Shown here: positions 63,121 through 64,000 of the stretch, piece by piece
Layout: each line of letters starts with the position of its first letter
Numbering within the stretch: position 1 is the first letter of the stretch
DNA from: CAVONV01 sp963697355
Lineage (GTDB): Bacteria; Acidobacteriota; Vicinamibacteria; Marinacidobacterales; DATDRI01
Direction: 5' to 3'
NCBI GenBank assembly: GCA_963697355.1
Contig: CAVONV010000035.1
Span: 1-64,000 of the forward strand
Length of the DNA: 64,000 bases
Notes under the pieces: model-generated
Database searches by the model: none
What the model was told of the DNA's origin: nothing
The model's input: the letters and a program-made list of their open reading frames with translations, nothing else
Position numbers and translations under genes: made by a program

Positions 63121-63627
63121 CTACTTTAGCAACTGACGTCCAGCCCTCAGGGCATCCTCGACAGTGCCCTCCCAGGTCAATTGAATCTTCCTTCGCTCTC
63201 CTGGCGGGACATCCTGCGATTCAAAAAGAGATAGGTCTACAGACAGGGTCGTCGACTCATATCGTACCTCTACAGGGCCAACAGGTATGGTCACAAAGCG
63301 CGTGTCGCCCGGCAGCACCAACCCGAACGATTGCCCGGTCCTTCAAGTATGTGTGCTGCCTTCCGCGCCAATTCGAGGATCTTCTGAATCCCGGAATGTA
63401 TACCCCCACGAGCCCAGACATATCAGGCGAGCGGACTCGGATTTGTTCTTCAGCCCAATCCAAAGCAACCACTCCGGGGAGTCGAATTCAGGTTCCTGGA
63501 TTGTGGCGACGACGGATGAAACACGCCACACGTCATCTCGTTGGCCCCCCAAATGCGACATCGACACAGCAGCAAGGCCCACCACGATAACGAGCACACC
63601 TACTTTGAGTCGACTATTTCTTTTCAT
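63121..63627 (-). CDS. secreted protein of unknown function with an in-frame TGA
   Basis: Two halves are in the same frame: MKRNSRLKVGVLVIVVGLAA (signal peptide) to GAEGSTHT, a TGA at 63343-63345, then RTGQSFGLVLPGDTRFVTIP to the end LRAGRQLLK. Read through, it is 168 residues with a beta-rich domain (WLLWIGLKNKSESARLIC). The TGA replaces one codon with no indel. It is either a recent nonsense mutation (for example CGA to TGA) or a selenocysteine codon. The Sec machinery is presumably in the genome because of the 31181 gene. A stem CCGG...CCGG starts 4 nt after the TGA but its loop is large, so the SECIS evidence is weak. No family recognised. Confidence 0.6.
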
Positions 63628-64000
63628 CGTGCTTGGATGCTATATCCATGAAGAGGATGCCGCCAGCGTCCGTACTTTCGGCGACCTCTCTAATCCTTTC
63701 CTGTTTAGACATGTTCTGGGCATCTATCTTCCTCCGCTTCCTCGAACCGTCTATCCGTTGCGTAATCGTTGTCTGATTTTTCCAAAATAAACTCATTTTG
63801 GGCTTGACAGATTTTCCGATCACTCTGAATTGGTACCGAAGGCGCGATCGAGATTGTGCGTATTACAGCCGTGTGATGTGCCACACGGCTCCGAACGGTT
63901 TGAAAGACTTCGAAGCCATCTAAGGTCGTGAACGTGCCATAGAGGCGAACGCAAAAAGAAAAAAGATCGTCGTTTATATTATGAGTAAGGAGTGAAGCTC
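63628..64000. other. intergenic end region with a perfect 9-bp hairpin
   Basis: AGCCGTGTG (63867-63875) and CACACGGCT (63882-63890) form a perfect stem with loop ATGTGC. It is not followed by a T-tract, so it is more likely an operator or RNA structure than a terminator. No gene is supported in this stretch; the window ends at an AAGGAGTGAAG string that might be a ribosome site for a gene beyond. Confidence 0.55.

Overview
The window reads as a chromosomal segment of a Gram-negative bacterium of moderately high GC. It carries LpxD (lipid A), two TolC/adaptor/RND-type efflux loci, TatA and SecA with a SEC-C tail. A double-domain ThyX, a TPR-rich membrane protein, a Ser/Thr kinase and sulfatase-like lipoproteins ending in a conserved LEALGYVG-type tail would fit Acidobacteriota or a related soil/sediment phylum. 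That placement is inference; there is no rRNA or tRNA here to settle it.

Layout. 1-1870 (minus): decayed or frameshifted TolC plus the start of an efflux adaptor. 2038-10649 (minus): a glycosylation/modification cluster (GT39-like glycosyltransferase, NodU-type carbamoyltransferase, cobalamin-type radical SAM enzyme, GT2 glycosyltransferase), then a secreted protein and a Ser/Thr kinase. 10751-19564 (plus): 3-methyladenine glycosylase, TPR membrane protein, LpxD, MoeA, MoaC, penicillin acylase. 20290-22611 (plus): a tight operon of a 57-aa LysW-like carrier protein, LarE, a metallo-beta-lactamase-fold hydrolase and a truncated secretin-like protein. 22615-26771: TatA, Roadblock-like protein, Nudix hydrolase, SDR, amidohydrolase. 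26799-31540: accessory region with a REP-associated (Y1) transposase between inverted repeats, a nucleotidyltransferase pair, remnants of a histidine kinase, CorA and BrnT, a receiver-SpoIIE fusion, and a short double-UGA selenoprotein. 31574-35749: M28 peptidase, ThyX, methyltransferase. 36157-44312 (minus): ECF sigma factor, TolC, adaptor, RND pump (many frameshifts), universal stress protein, DUF2892, FmdB. 44766-50962: racemase, class IV aminotransferase, Nnr, TsaE, DapA-like, sulfatase-like. 51116-53083: two ICMT-like membrane methyltransferases and a divergent ribbon-helix-helix protein. 53188-61372 (minus): SPASM radical SAM, lipoprotein, GuaB, SecA, M23 peptidase. 61548-63627 (minus): frameshifted phosphodiesterase and a secreted protein interrupted by an in-frame TGA.

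Most striking points. (1) 31181-31405 encodes a glutaredoxin-like protein with UGA at codon 13 and at codon 72, the latter followed by two residues and a stop (UXX-star pattern). A 6-bp hairpin with a GGTC loop begins exactly 11 nt after the second UGA, as in bacterial SECIS elements. (2) A LysW-like carrier overlaps larE. (3) Intergenic DNA is unusually rich in short-period repeats: an 8-bp CTCGAGTT-type array occurs six times, often touching stop codons, and a 54-61 bp palindromic element occurs twice, each time beside CCCGTGCCC-type minisatellite DNA. (4) Frameshifts cluster in efflux genes and a few others, which may be true decay or assembly error.
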